This document shows, one piece after another, positions 28,035 through 39,181 of a stretch of 64,000 nucleotides of DNA (its first letter is position 1; the number at the start of each line of letters is the position of its first letter). A program made the translations under genes and the position numbers. Origin of the DNA: Letharia columbiana (taxonomy: Eukaryota; Ascomycota; Lecanoromycetes; Lecanorales; Parmeliaceae); NCBI RefSeq assembly GCF_014066305.1, contig NW_023501088.1, positions 114,501 to 178,500 of the forward strand. Direction: 5' to 3'. The notes under the pieces were generated by a model, which saw nothing but the letters and a program-made list of their open reading frames with translations, had not been told where the DNA came from and made no database searches.

Positions 28035-30954
28035 ACTATTAATCTAGCTTTAGAAATTCTATAAGAATATTTCTATTAAAAATCGATCTCTTACGAAATT
28101 AATTCTTATTTTAATATTTAAAGATTTTATATCGTAGTAAATTAAAGCTATTAATCTTATTATCTTAAATATTTTCGAAGTATATAAATATTATAAAGAT
28201 ACTCGATATTTAAAATCTATTATAAATAAGCGTATAATTATAAAAATTCTTTATTATATATATAAGCTATTCGATAAAAAGAAGTAGCGTTTTAAAGTTA
28301 TAATTATAAATAACTATATAATATTCGCGATTCGCTATAATTTTATAGCTATTTAAAAATATTAAATTAATAAATTAATTATATCGAAGATAAAGACTAA
28401 TAAAATTCGTTTTAAAATAAATACTCTTTAAAAAGAAAGTTTAAAAAATTACTTTAACTTAATAATTAATAATAAATATTATCTATTAAAATCTCTCTCT
28501 ATTAATATCTTTAATTCGATATTATAATTAAATACTTTACACTATATTATAATTAATACTACTCTTATTCTTAATAATATTAATATTTAATTAGATTATA
28601 TACTTTTTATTAAATTATTTAACACTAATAAATATAATTAATCGAAGAGATTACTTATAGAAATACGCTTTAAAAATAATAAAGATTTATTTTTTATTTT
28701 TAATAAATATATAGTAGTTAAGCTATAGCTTATTATTCGCGCTATAAAAAATTAAATTCTTATTTATTAAATAGATTTTATTAAATAAAATTTCTAAATA
28801 GCTAAGATATAGAAAAAGCTAGTAATTTATTATATTCTATAAAATTAAATTTCTTTCGAAATAAGTCGTAAGATCGCTAATTCTCTACCGCGTATTAAAG
28901 TTATTATTATTAATTATTTATTTAATAAAAAAAAGCGAAGATAATATATTAAATTCGAGAAGAAACTTATTAATTAATTTCTTATCTTTAAAAAAGAAAT
29001 AAAATTAATAAAATAATCGCTAGCGATATAGCGTAAATTATTATTATTAATAATATAAATTAATCTTCTTAATCTAGATAAGATTTAAAATTTAAAATTA
29101 ATTAATATAAAGAGAACTTTTAATAAAAAGTATTTCTTTTTTTAAGTAATTTATAACTTATATAAAATCGAGTATAAAGAATTTAAATCTATTATTCTAG
29201 AAATTGCTTAAAAATACGCTAAAGCTATATACTCTACTTCGTAATATTCGTAATTAGATATATATATACTTTAATTCTATTTCTATAAGATATATGATAA
29301 ACTTTTTATTATAGACTTTTATAGTAATCTTTTATAGATATTTCTCTATAATAGTCTTTTATAAATATTAATTTCGCTATAAATTATAAGAGATTAGAAG
29401 AAGATTCTAATCTTCTATTAATTATTAATTATTATAATACTTCTTATTATAATCTTTTAACTTCTCGCGATTAATTATATAATTTTTAATATTTATTAAT
29501 AGATAGAAGAGCGCGATATTATTATTATAACGTTTATTAAATATATTAATTAAGCTTAAATTCTAATTATAATATACGCGATAAAATTAATTAATCTAAA
29601 TTTATAATAGATATATTAAAGAGTTTATATAATTAAGTATATATATAATTTAAATATTTAGACTTAAGCTCTTAAACGCGTAATATATATAAAAAACTTA
29701 AACTCGGTAATATAAATATATAAATACTATATCGCTAATAGTTTTAATAATTAAATAATTTAAAGAAATATTAAAAAGGCTATATTATAAATAATAGCGG
29801 AGTTAAATTAATAAATCTTCAACGGCGAAGATAATATAGAAAACGTTACTATTAATCTCGAAGAATAGATATTTAAAAAGAGAGAGATAATAAGATATAA
29901 TTAAATTAAATAAAATAAGTAAGATAAGTCTTATATCTTATTATTATATAAGATATTTTAATATATTCTATTATAGCGAAAGGGCGAGGAAATCTTTCTT
30001 TAAATATATTAAACTCTATTATTAAAAGCTTTTATTCTATTAATTTCTTTATTTATAGATAATATATAAAAGTTTATAATATAAAGTCTATAATAGAAAG
30101 TATACTACGATAATATCTTTAATCGAAGATATAATAATTACTTAATTATAATATATCTTTAAAGCTTCTAATAAAGAGGCTTTTTTTTTTCCTACGATCT
30201 ATAATTATAATCTATATACTTTAATAATAATTAAAGATTATTATAATAGTCTTTAAAGGAAGAATTAATAACTCTAATATAGATTATATTAAATTCTTAT
30301 TATATATATATATAGCAATCGTAGGAATATAAATTTAATTAGAACTTTTTATACTCGTAAATTTATTAATTAAGTTTAAGAAATCTATATTAAAAATATA
30401 ATATATATTATTTAGTATTATATTTAAGAAGCTTAATAATTTATATAATTTATCTAGACTAATAATCGATATTTCTATTATAACTAAATATCTAATTAAA
30501 AATTATAAATTTAAATTATATATTATTATTAATAGTCTATCGAGATACGCTAAGACTTATTAATAGAGTTTATATAACTCTTTAATAAGATTATAACTCT
30601 TTAATAAGATTATATCTTTTAATTTTATAATCTTCAAAGTCTTTAATAGATTTATGTTTATTTAGAATTATCTATTAAGAATTATTTTATTAATTTTCTA
30701 TTAAAGAATAATATCTCGACTTTATAAGATAAATTAATTATAAGTATTTAATTAAAATATTAATAATAATAATTAATCTTTATTATCTTCGAGTTTAAAT
30801 TTTATCTATTATACCCGCGATAATATAATTAATAATAAGATATCTACTAGCTTTTCTAATAATCTTTCTTCTATTAATAATCTTTCTTTTATTAATAACT
30901 TTACTTTTATAAATAACTTTTCTATTAAATATTTTTAAGATAATTAAGATTTCT

Positions 30955-31076
30955 TTAAATAGTCTAATAAAGGCTTTTATAATAAGATACTTTTATTTAT
31001 AATTTTTAGCGATTCCTTTAGATAGCCTAATAAAGACTTTTATAATAAGATATTTTTACTTATAGCCTTTAATAAC
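30955..31076. repeat. 63-bp tandem duplication
   Basis: Two copies of a unit containing CTAATAAAG(G/A)CTTTTATAATAAGATA, period 63 bp, with RIP-type differences between copies. Confidence 0.8.
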
Positions 31077-32149
31077 TATAAGAGTAATAAGTAGATAAAT
31101 AACGATATAAATATCGATTTACTATCTTATAACTTTAATAAAGAGATATATAGATAAAAATAAAAATAGAGATAGATATATATAGCTATAGATAGTAATA
31201 AGAATTTAGATAATAAAGATAATAAGAATTTATTTATTATATTTAATTTTTTAAGATATAATATTATTATATTAATTATTATATAGTCTATTAAAGAAGT
31301 TAGTAGAATATCTTAAGAATCTCGATTATTTATTTTTCTTAAATTACTTAAAGATTTTAATATTTTTAGCGATAAGAATAAATAATTAGCTTCTCTATTA
31401 TTAAGTCTAAAATTATAGAATCTAAAGCGAATACTCTTATTAATTTTTTCTTATTAAGTTTAATTATCGACTTCCTCTTTAACTTTATTATTTAAAATAA
31501 TTATTTAATAAGATAAAAAAGATATTTTATCTTTATTATTATATCTAATATTAAATCTATAATTTAAAAAATTAAATAAATCGCGGATAGACTATATAAG
31601 ATTATAAAAGATTTTTTAGCTATTAAAGTCTTTAATAATAAAAAGCTTTATAATTAAGAAAAAAAATAAAAACTTAAAATTAGATATATATATTCTCTCG
31701 TTAAAGCTAGATATACTAAAGCGATAGATTTATTAATATATTTTCTTATTATAATTATTATAAAAGTCTTTTATAATTATAATTAAGAAATAGTTATTAT
31801 TATTATAATAAGAGAAGAATATATAATAATAAAGTATTAAATATTAAGTATAGTAATATTAATATAAACTCTTAAATCTTATATATACTATACTATTAGC
31901 GATATATCTATATAAAAAAATATTTTTTAAAATAATATAATATATAAATAAGTTAATAGAGCTTTAATAGTTATATATATAAAGATCTTCTATTTAATTA
32001 ATATTAGAGGAAGTTTATTATATTTAAAAAAAAGTACTTATTATTTCTAAAAATCTAATATAAATTTATTTATCTTTATATTATATCGAATATATAATAT
32101 TTATTAATCGCGATTATTAATAAGATATAATAGAATATATTATTATAAT

Positions 32150-33420
32150 ATTATAGATAGTTATAGATTAAAAAGTATTTATTCTTAATAACTTCGATTT
32201 AAATCTAGATAATAAATATAAACTCTTTTTTATAGAGAATATTTTATTAGAGTAAACTTTATAATCTATTATTTAATATCTTAATATCTATTATAATTAT
32301 AACTTTAAAAAAAATAAAGAAGAGATTATCTATTTAGACGATTATCGCTTTATTTAAAAAATTTTTAATTTTAATTTATCTACTATATAATCTTTATATT
32401 AATTATATTTAATTTATAGCGAGCTTAAAATAATATATTTTAATTATAATTATCTCGAAGTTATTATCGTAAAATCTTCTATTAATTTTCTCTATCTTCT
32501 CTTTATTAATAATTTCGATATTTATAAAAATATATATTATATACTTAAAGTATTTTATCTTATTTCGATATATCTAGACTACGCGAAGCGTAGAAAACTT
32601 ATAAATATATTTACTTTATTCTTAGAATTTTATAATATTAATATTAAGAATATAATAAAAATCTTTTATAAATTTATATAAGATCTAAATTATAAAATAG
32701 AGCTTAAAGTTAATAGCGTTATAAATATATTTTAGACTTTTATCTTAATCTTTTTTAGAAATATATCTTAATAGATAGATAATAATAACTTTATAAGATA
32801 TATCGCTATTATAAACTATTATACTTACTATTACTTAAAAAATAAGAAAGTAAATTTAGATTTTAATATTATAGAAAATAATAGATATTATTAAAAGATT
32901 ATTTAATAACGCGAATTTACTAAAAATCTCGATAATATTAAATTTAAGAAGTTTATTTAGAATATTAATTTATAATTTAATATCCTCTTAATCGCGAAGC
33001 TAGCGCTATTTTTAAATCTTATTTAATCTAAAGTTTATAACGCTCTTTACTCGAAGTAAAGAGATTTAAAAAGAATTCTCTAGGAATTTTTAATAACTAT
33101 AATTCTTATTAAGCGTAAATCTATTATTTATTTTAAGATATTTTAGAAATTTTACTTCTCTTCTAAATAAAAGCGTATTTAAAGCTTAATATTCTATATT
33201 TAATTATAATTACTTTTAAAGATAGATAAAGTTACTCTATTAACGCTATTAATTCTATATAATAAAGTAATAATTAAATAAATTTATCTCTTATTTTTAT
33301 AGACTATAAAAAAAGTTATAATCTTTAAAATAACGCTATTTTAGACTATTATATAAATATTTAAACTTATTATTTAATCTAATATTATTATTAATAATTA
33401 AAGATATATTAAACTAATTA
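32150..33420 (+). pseudogene. RIPed transposase-like coding ghost
   Basis: One reading frame (a codon starts at 32,571) stays open for about 1.2 kb except for TAA/TAG stops at places expected from Gln or Trp codons. Visible pieces include YLDYAKRRKLINIF (from 32,571), NLDFNIIENNRYY (about 32,850) and VYNALYSK then RDLKRIL (about 33,033-33,085). In pattern this resembles fungal transposase-derived proteins in which a Cys-containing RYTA segment is followed by a RGDLDF-type and RYHH-type stretch, then a region with SEWRGLGR. I link it to the CACTA/Plavaka (Tnp2) group from memory of such proteins, so the family is tentative. Further ghost coding sequence continues to about 35 kb on the same strand. 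Confidence 0.4.
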
Positions 33421-35044
33421 TATTATATTAATAAATTTTAAATATATATAAAACTTATTAGAAGCTAATTATATATATAACGCTCGCTATAAAAGACTTT
33501 AATAACTCTAATAAGAATAAGAATAATTTCGAAGATAAAAGCGTTTTAGAAAAAGTTCTTTCGAATATAGCGTATAATAACTCGAAAATAGATATATTAT
33601 AATATATATTGAAGCTTAAATTAACTAAAGCTAAAAGAAAGAAAAAGAAAAAGAATAAGAATAAGAATAATAAACGAAGAAAACCTCGTAATAATAAATT
33701 TAAGAAGCTTCTTAAGCTTTCGAATATTTATATAAATCTTTATCTTATAAATAATATTAAAGAATATATGATAATTATAAATTTGAATATTTTAGCGAGA
33801 GAATTAAAGTATAAGTTATTTATACTATTTTTCCTATAATCGTAATTATTAATAATTACTTTTAAGATCTTTAAAGATATAATAAACGCTATAACGCTAT
33901 TAAACTTAATAAATTATTTATTTATAAAGAATATAATATAATAATTATTACAATTAGACTTAATAGATATTTAGAATTATAATTATCTAGATATAATAAA
34001 AGTACTTAGATTATTTAATAATTAGTATATAATATTAATATAGAGCTTTCTTTTAATCGATAAGTAAGATCTAGATAAAAGTAATATAAAAGGCTTTTAT
34101 AGCGTTATAAAAGATAGCGAATACTACTCTATATAGATCTTACTTAAAGAATTTATACTTAATAAATTCTTTTATATTAAAATAATAATTAATCTAATAA
34201 GACTTAATTTATAATATAGCTTTATTTAATACTTTATAATTATCTATAAAAATAAATATAATTTTAATATATTAGACTTTAATATAGCTACTTTAAAATA
34301 ATATTATAGAATTATTTATATAGATTTATAAGTATAAGCGTAATATATACTTCTTAAATAGATTAACGAAGTCTTTTATAGAGTTAATCGACGATATATA
34401 TATAGTATTAATAACTATATATAAATTAATATTAGAAAAAATTAACTATTATAATATTTTATATATATCTATTATTAAAAGAAATATACTTTTCTTATTA
34501 TATATATTATAATAGAGCTATATTAAGGCGATTTAAGAAATATTAAAAATAATTTAATATTAAATATAGTATTAAATCTTTTAATATATAGGCGATAGAT
34601 AAATTAATATATATACGGATTGCTAGCTTTATATTATAATATTATTTATATAATTAATATTTCTAACGAATTAGACTAATTAGATAAGTTATATTATTTA
34701 GAATATATATAAAAAATAATATACTTATAAGAGCTTAATAAATAAACTTACTTATATTACTAAAGGCTTTAACGAAGTACTATATACTTATATATATATA
34801 AGAATAAATAAATCGTTAATTATCTATAGTAAGAGAGATTATAAGAGATTATAATATTAATATATAATAAAGATACTACGATAGACTACGTAATTATAAT
34901 TAGTTATATAAGAATAAAGGCGATTATTCGCCTATTAAATAATCGCCTCTATTTATTCTTTAATAAGCGAATAATTAAAAATATTATTAAGGTTATTTAA
35001 TCGCTAATAATTTTAAGAAAGACGATATAAGTTTCTTAACGATT

Positions 35045-35225
35045 AATTTATAGTTAAAAACCTTTAAATAACAATTATAAAACTAGCTATTCTATAGCTA
35101 TTTAACCGCTATTTAGCGATTATTTAACTATTTAATCATTATTTAATCGTTATTTAACCGCTATTTAATCGATATTTAATTATTACTTAACCGCTACTTA
35201 GTTAGACCTTTAACTACTAATTACT
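35045..35225. repeat. Right subterminal motif array
   Basis: At least eight copies of a TATTTAACCGCTATTTA-like motif and RIP variants (ATTTAATCGTTATTTAA, GCGATTATTTAACTA). It mirrors the array at 23.6 kb in reverse orientation. Confidence 0.7.
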
Positions 35226-36345
35226 TAAAATAAATAAGATATATAAATTAAAAAAGGCGTTATACGATTTAAAGTAATTCTTAAGAATTTAATATAATAT
35301 TCTCTTTATATATTTAAAAAAATTAGACTTTAAGTTTATTATAATTAATTTCTTAATCTTTATTAATAATATTATAATTATTATAATTTATATAAATAAT
35401 ATTCTTTTAATTAATTTTAATAAAGTAGAAATTTAGAATATTAAAGATAAGCTTAATAAGTACTTTAAAATAATTAATTTAAAATTATATATCTATTATC
35501 TAGATATAATTATTATTAAAAATTATATTAATTATATTATTTAACTTAATTAAATAAAATATATTAAAAAGTTTTTTATTAAATATAATATATAAGAATT
35601 TAAAGATATATCTACTTCTATAAATATCGAAAGATATTAGATATCTAAAGAGAACTTTTAAATCTTTAAAATCTCTTATATTAAGTATTAATTAATAATA
35701 AAATTATTAATATATATAATACTCGATATAAGATTAGATATTATATTTATAATCTTAATAATATTTTAATATAGCTTAAATCTTAATAAAGCTTATTAAA
35801 AAGCGATTAAGCGAATCTTTCGCTATTTTAAATAAATCGTTAATTATTAACTTATTTTTAAGAGAGATTTAAAATCTTTAAGCGATTATATCGATATTAA
35901 TTAGATTAATAATTAAGATATCTATTACTTTATATCTAGATATATATTTAATATTAATAATAAAATTATTAATTAATTATTAAAGCGATAATTTATTATA
36001 ATACTCTTAATTTATAAAATTAAATATATTAATTAAATATAAATTATTAAAGAAGTAATTTAATTATATAATCTATTAGATTAGTTTAATTTTAATAATA
36101 AATAAATATAAATAATTATTATTTTTTATAATAATTAAAGCGCTATAATACTAGTTAAAAATTCTTAATTTTATATTTATATTAAATATATTAATATTTA
36201 ATATTACTATATATAGAAATAAGTTATTATTAAAAATATCGCTTTAAATTATATCTCTATTAATTAATAGATAGTTAATAATCTTATTAAGATCCTCTAT
36301 AAGAATAAATTTAAGAGTTTTTATCGATTTATCGAGTTAAAATAT
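35226..36345 (+). pseudogene. Copia reverse transcriptase to RNase H relic
   Basis: A plus-strand frame with RIP-type stops reads LDFKF, then FLIFINN, then IIIYINNILLI at 35,380-35,412, which is the Copia RT active-site pattern YVDDILL after G to A changes turned both Asp codons into Asn. About 300 bp on comes GLLIYIILDIRLDI (pattern GSLMY...TRPDI). Then DYIDIN-stop-INN-stop-D near 35,890 (RNase H pattern GYTDADWAGD), then ALNYI...NNLIKIL near 36,245-36,300 (terminal pattern LQYIPT..Q.AD.LTK.L). Order and spacing fit the C-terminal half of a Ty1/Copia polyprotein. The 5' half is absent; the putative 11.6-kb DNA element directly abuts it on the left. Confidence 0.8.
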
Positions 36346-36944
36346 TATTTATAATTATAATTTAATAATCTTAATATAGAGGAGCTATCTACTTTAAAGA
36401 AGTTATTTTATTAATTCTTATATTATAAGTAATTAATTTAAGTTATTTATCGAGTCGCTATATTAAGCTTAATACTCTATAAATTCGCTATTTTATATTA
36501 AAATAGCTATTTCTTTAGCGCTATTACCGCTATCGTTACTAAAACTTTTAAAACTCTTTTAAAAAATTTATATTTATTCGTTATTAATATCTTAGATATT
36601 ATATCTCTAAATTATTATTATTAACTACTATTATTAAGAATTAATTATTTAAAATAATTTTATAGAAATCTTATAGTCGGCGATATATAGCTAGAAGAAT
36701 TTCTTCTAATTATTTTAATTACTCTTATAAATATCCTTCGATTTTAAATTAATCGATTTTTGATATATATTAGATAACCTAGAAATAAAATTTTCGAAAA
36801 ACCGTTTTTTAATAAAAAGTAGAATTTAGATTATATTTAAATAAGGGCTATAGTTTAATATAGTCGTTTTTAGATTTCGACTTTTTACTTTATTTACTCT
36901 ATTTTAAATATCGCGAACTTTAAATTTTAAATTTTTTAATTATA

Positions 36945-37655
36945 CTGTCCTGGCCATTACTAAAGATATATTACCGTTATATAACGGTTCTATAACTAAT
37001 AACCGATAAACAACCGATATATCACCGATATACAACCGATACGAAACTCAATTCATACTCGTTAGAAGAATTATTCTAACTCATAATTTCACATCGGTTG
37101 TTCAACGGTCACGTGACGGTCACGTGATCGTCACGTAACAGTTATCGAACGGTTGTCGAACGGTTATAAAACGGTTATAGAACGATTATACGATTCTTAT
37201 AGAACTATAAATAATCTATATAATAACTAAAAATAAATTTTAATTTTAAAGTTCTTTATAGGGCTGAAAATTCGCTTAGTGTATATAAGCTTAAATATCA
37301 ACGCTAATAACTTAAAATTCGTTTTTTTCGAATTTTAGCGAAATTTTTATATTAGAAGATATATTATATAATACTACTAGCCTATTCGAGACTTAGTAAA
37401 AAAAAAAAAAATAAAAATTATTATAACGATTATAAAACGGTTATAGAACGGTTGTAAAACTATAACCGTTGTGGGTTCTAAGGGAAGAGGTCTATAGTTT
37501 ACGACTGTTGTAAAACGTTGTTGTAAAACGGTTATAAATCGGTTCTAGAACGGTTTTTCAACTAGCATAGAATCGTTATAATACCGTTTCATAACCGTAA
37601 TATACTAGTTTTATAACTTTATAAACGGGTAGAACGATATATCGTATTAAATTAA
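36945..37655. mobile_element. 0.7-kb non-autonomous element with dense AACGGTT arrays
   Basis: Begins ACTGTCCTGGCCATT and ends, read in reverse, ATAATCCTATTTAATT, so the ends match if RIP changes are allowed. Both flanks carry dense arrays: at least ten AACGGTT, AACCGAT or CGGTCACGTGA motifs in 36,965-37,200, and as many AACGGTTATA/AACCGTT motifs in 37,425-37,600. The centre (37,205-37,420) is AT-rich with GAATTTTAGCG. Compared with the uninterrupted Copia copy at 38,820-38,870, it is inserted in the Copia 3' region. It retains many CA and TG pairs, so it is young. No coding frame; presumably moved by the transposase of a larger relative such as the 23.6-35.2 kb element. Confidence 0.65.
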
Positions 37656-37842
37656 ATAGGATTATAAAGGGTATAATTTTTACGCTAATTATCTAGCATT
37701 AACTTATCTTAGCTATTTAATATTAATTTACTCTTATTACTAAATTATTTAATCTTATCTTATCTATTCGATTATAATATCGTTAATATTAAACTACGTA
37801 TTTATAGTTTTTCTTATAAATTAATATTATTTAAATTTAGTA

Positions 37843-37970
37843 TATATAATTAGAATAAGATAGAGCTAAGTTTAGAAATCTTAGGATTTATATATATACG
37901 TTAATTATTAATTCGTTAGTTCGCTACGCTTTTTAATTAGATATCGCGAATAATAAATTAGCTTTTATAA
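37843..37970 (+). repeat. Family C fragment (5' end only)
   Basis: AATAAGATAGAGCTAAG followed by CGCTACGCTTTTTAATTAGA matches the start of the Family C copies at 17,640 and 45,803, then homology stops at the phrase AAATTAGCTTTTATAAAATC. Confidence 0.7.
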
Positions 37971-38022
37971 AATCTATAGTTAATACAACTAAGTCTCTTA
38001 CCTTCATATTTTAACTCTTTAA

Positions 38023-38143
38023 CGTCTTAGGTCACTAACTTTACTACATATCGTCAAAATTCGCCTTATTAAGTCGCTCTTTTCTTTAATAGAACTCTAT
38101 AGTTAATATAACTATGTGTTCTTCTACCTATTTTAATACCCGC
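38023..38143 (+). repeat. Partial Copia LTR
   Basis: Contains TTAACGTCTTAGGTCACTAA, GTCGCTCTTTTCTTT and CTATAGTTAATATAACTA in the order seen in the Copia LTRs. It is slightly rearranged and preceded by a second LTR tail at 37,970-38,013. Confidence 0.6.
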
Positions 38144-38144
38144 T

Positions 38145-39181
38145 ATTAGAATAAGTTTAAGAGTTTTTATTAATTTATTAGAATATAGAATATCGTTTAT
38201 AATTATAATCTAATAGTCTTAATATAGAGAAGCTATCTACTTTAGAGAAGCTATTTTATTAATTTTTAGTATATAATAAGTAATCGACTATAAGTCGCTC
38301 TTCGAGTCACTATATTAAGCTTATCTTTATAAGCTCGAGAGAATTTTATATATATAAATAGCTAAAATTTATTTAGCGCTATTACCACTCGAAAGTTATA
38401 AAAACTTTTAAAACTCTTTTATAGAAATCTAGACTATTTAATTATTAATGTCTTAAGTATTATATCTTTAAATTATCGTACTATTACAACCACTATTATT
38501 AAGAGATATAATTATTTAAAATAACCTGCTATAAAGATCTTATAGTCGACAAAATAATAGCTAAAAGAATTTCTTTTAATTATTTTATTTAGTTACTCTT
38601 ATAAATATCCTTTAATCTCAAATTAATCGATTTTTAATATATACTAGATAATCTAAAAATAAAATATTTAAAAAAAATTATTTTTAATAAATAAATAGAA
38701 TTTGAATTATATTTAAATAGAGGCTATAATTTAATATAGTCGTTTTTAGATTTCGATTTTTTACTTTACCTACTCTATTTTAAACGTCGCGAACTTTAAA
38801 TCTTACGTTTTTTAATTTCGTAATTATATAAAGAGGGGTAAGAGTATAGAGAGTATATTTTCACGCTAATTACTCGACACTAACTATAATATTAACTATT
38901 CGATAGTTAATTTACTCTTATTACTCGACGCTAATTTTATCTTATTTATTCGATTTTAATATCGTTAATATTAAACTTTATATTTACTAGGATTTCGCTT
39001 ATAAATATAGATATACTTATAAAGGAGAGTAGTAAAATTCGAATTATATACACTTTTAACGTCTTGGTAATCATATAACTACGTTATATAATACGCTTTA
39101 CGCCTATTAATTAAGTCGCTCTTTTCTTTTATAGAACTTAATAGTTATTTTAACTAAGTATCCTACCTTTTTATTTTAATA
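38145..39181 (+). mobile_element. Second Copia 3' region with 3' LTR
   Basis: A direct repeat of 36,298 onward: both contain the run from AAGAGTTTTTAT through CTTAATATAGA to the GTCGTTTTTAGATTTCGA phrase. This copy is not interrupted and runs into an LTR at 39,030-39,181. It starts abruptly, without pol, right after the partial LTR at 38,143, so it may be a recombination product of two Copia copies or a truncated insertion. Confidence 0.75.
39030..39181 (+). repeat. Copia 3' LTR
   Basis: Plus-strand LTR matching the reverse complement of 46,776-46,911. Landmarks are AAAATTCGAATTA at the start, ACGCTTTACGCC in the middle and CTAAGTATCCTACC near the end. Confidence 0.75.

Larger units (their letters stand above)
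23615..35225 (+). mobile_element. Putative 11.6-kb DNA transposon with subterminal motif arrays (CACTA/Plavaka-like?)
   Basis: Both ends carry arrays of the same short motif in either orientation (TTAACGGTTA, AACGAT, TTAACCGCTA), and none occur in between. The left end reads TATCTAGGCC, close to TGTCCTGGCC at the start of the 0.7-kb element at 36.95 kb once RIP changes are allowed for. The right end, reversed, shows AAAGGTC in a similar place. Between them the plus strand holds long ghost frames, one of which looks like a transposase (32.15-33.42 kb). Element borders and the single-element interpretation are inferred. Subterminal repeat arrays and large size fit CACTA-type elements, but no clear CACTA terminus or target-site duplication could be seen. 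Confidence 0.45.
36345..38020 (+). mobile_element. Copia 3' region, interrupted by other insertions
   Basis: Aligns in reverse orientation with 46,912-47,650, the 3' region of the complete Copia element, and directly with 38,145-39,030. The alignment breaks at about 36,945 and resumes at about 37,655, where the short motif-rich element is inserted. It breaks again at about 37,843, where a Family C fragment begins. A Copia LTR tail is recognisable at 37,970-38,013. Confidence 0.75.

Noticed and set aside
33609..33839. Lysine/asparagine-rich 76-codon open frame on the plus strand
   Set aside because: It starts at TTG, is low-complexity AAA/AAT-rich, and lies in RIPed DNA behind the transposase ghost; probably a chance or relic frame, not a gene.
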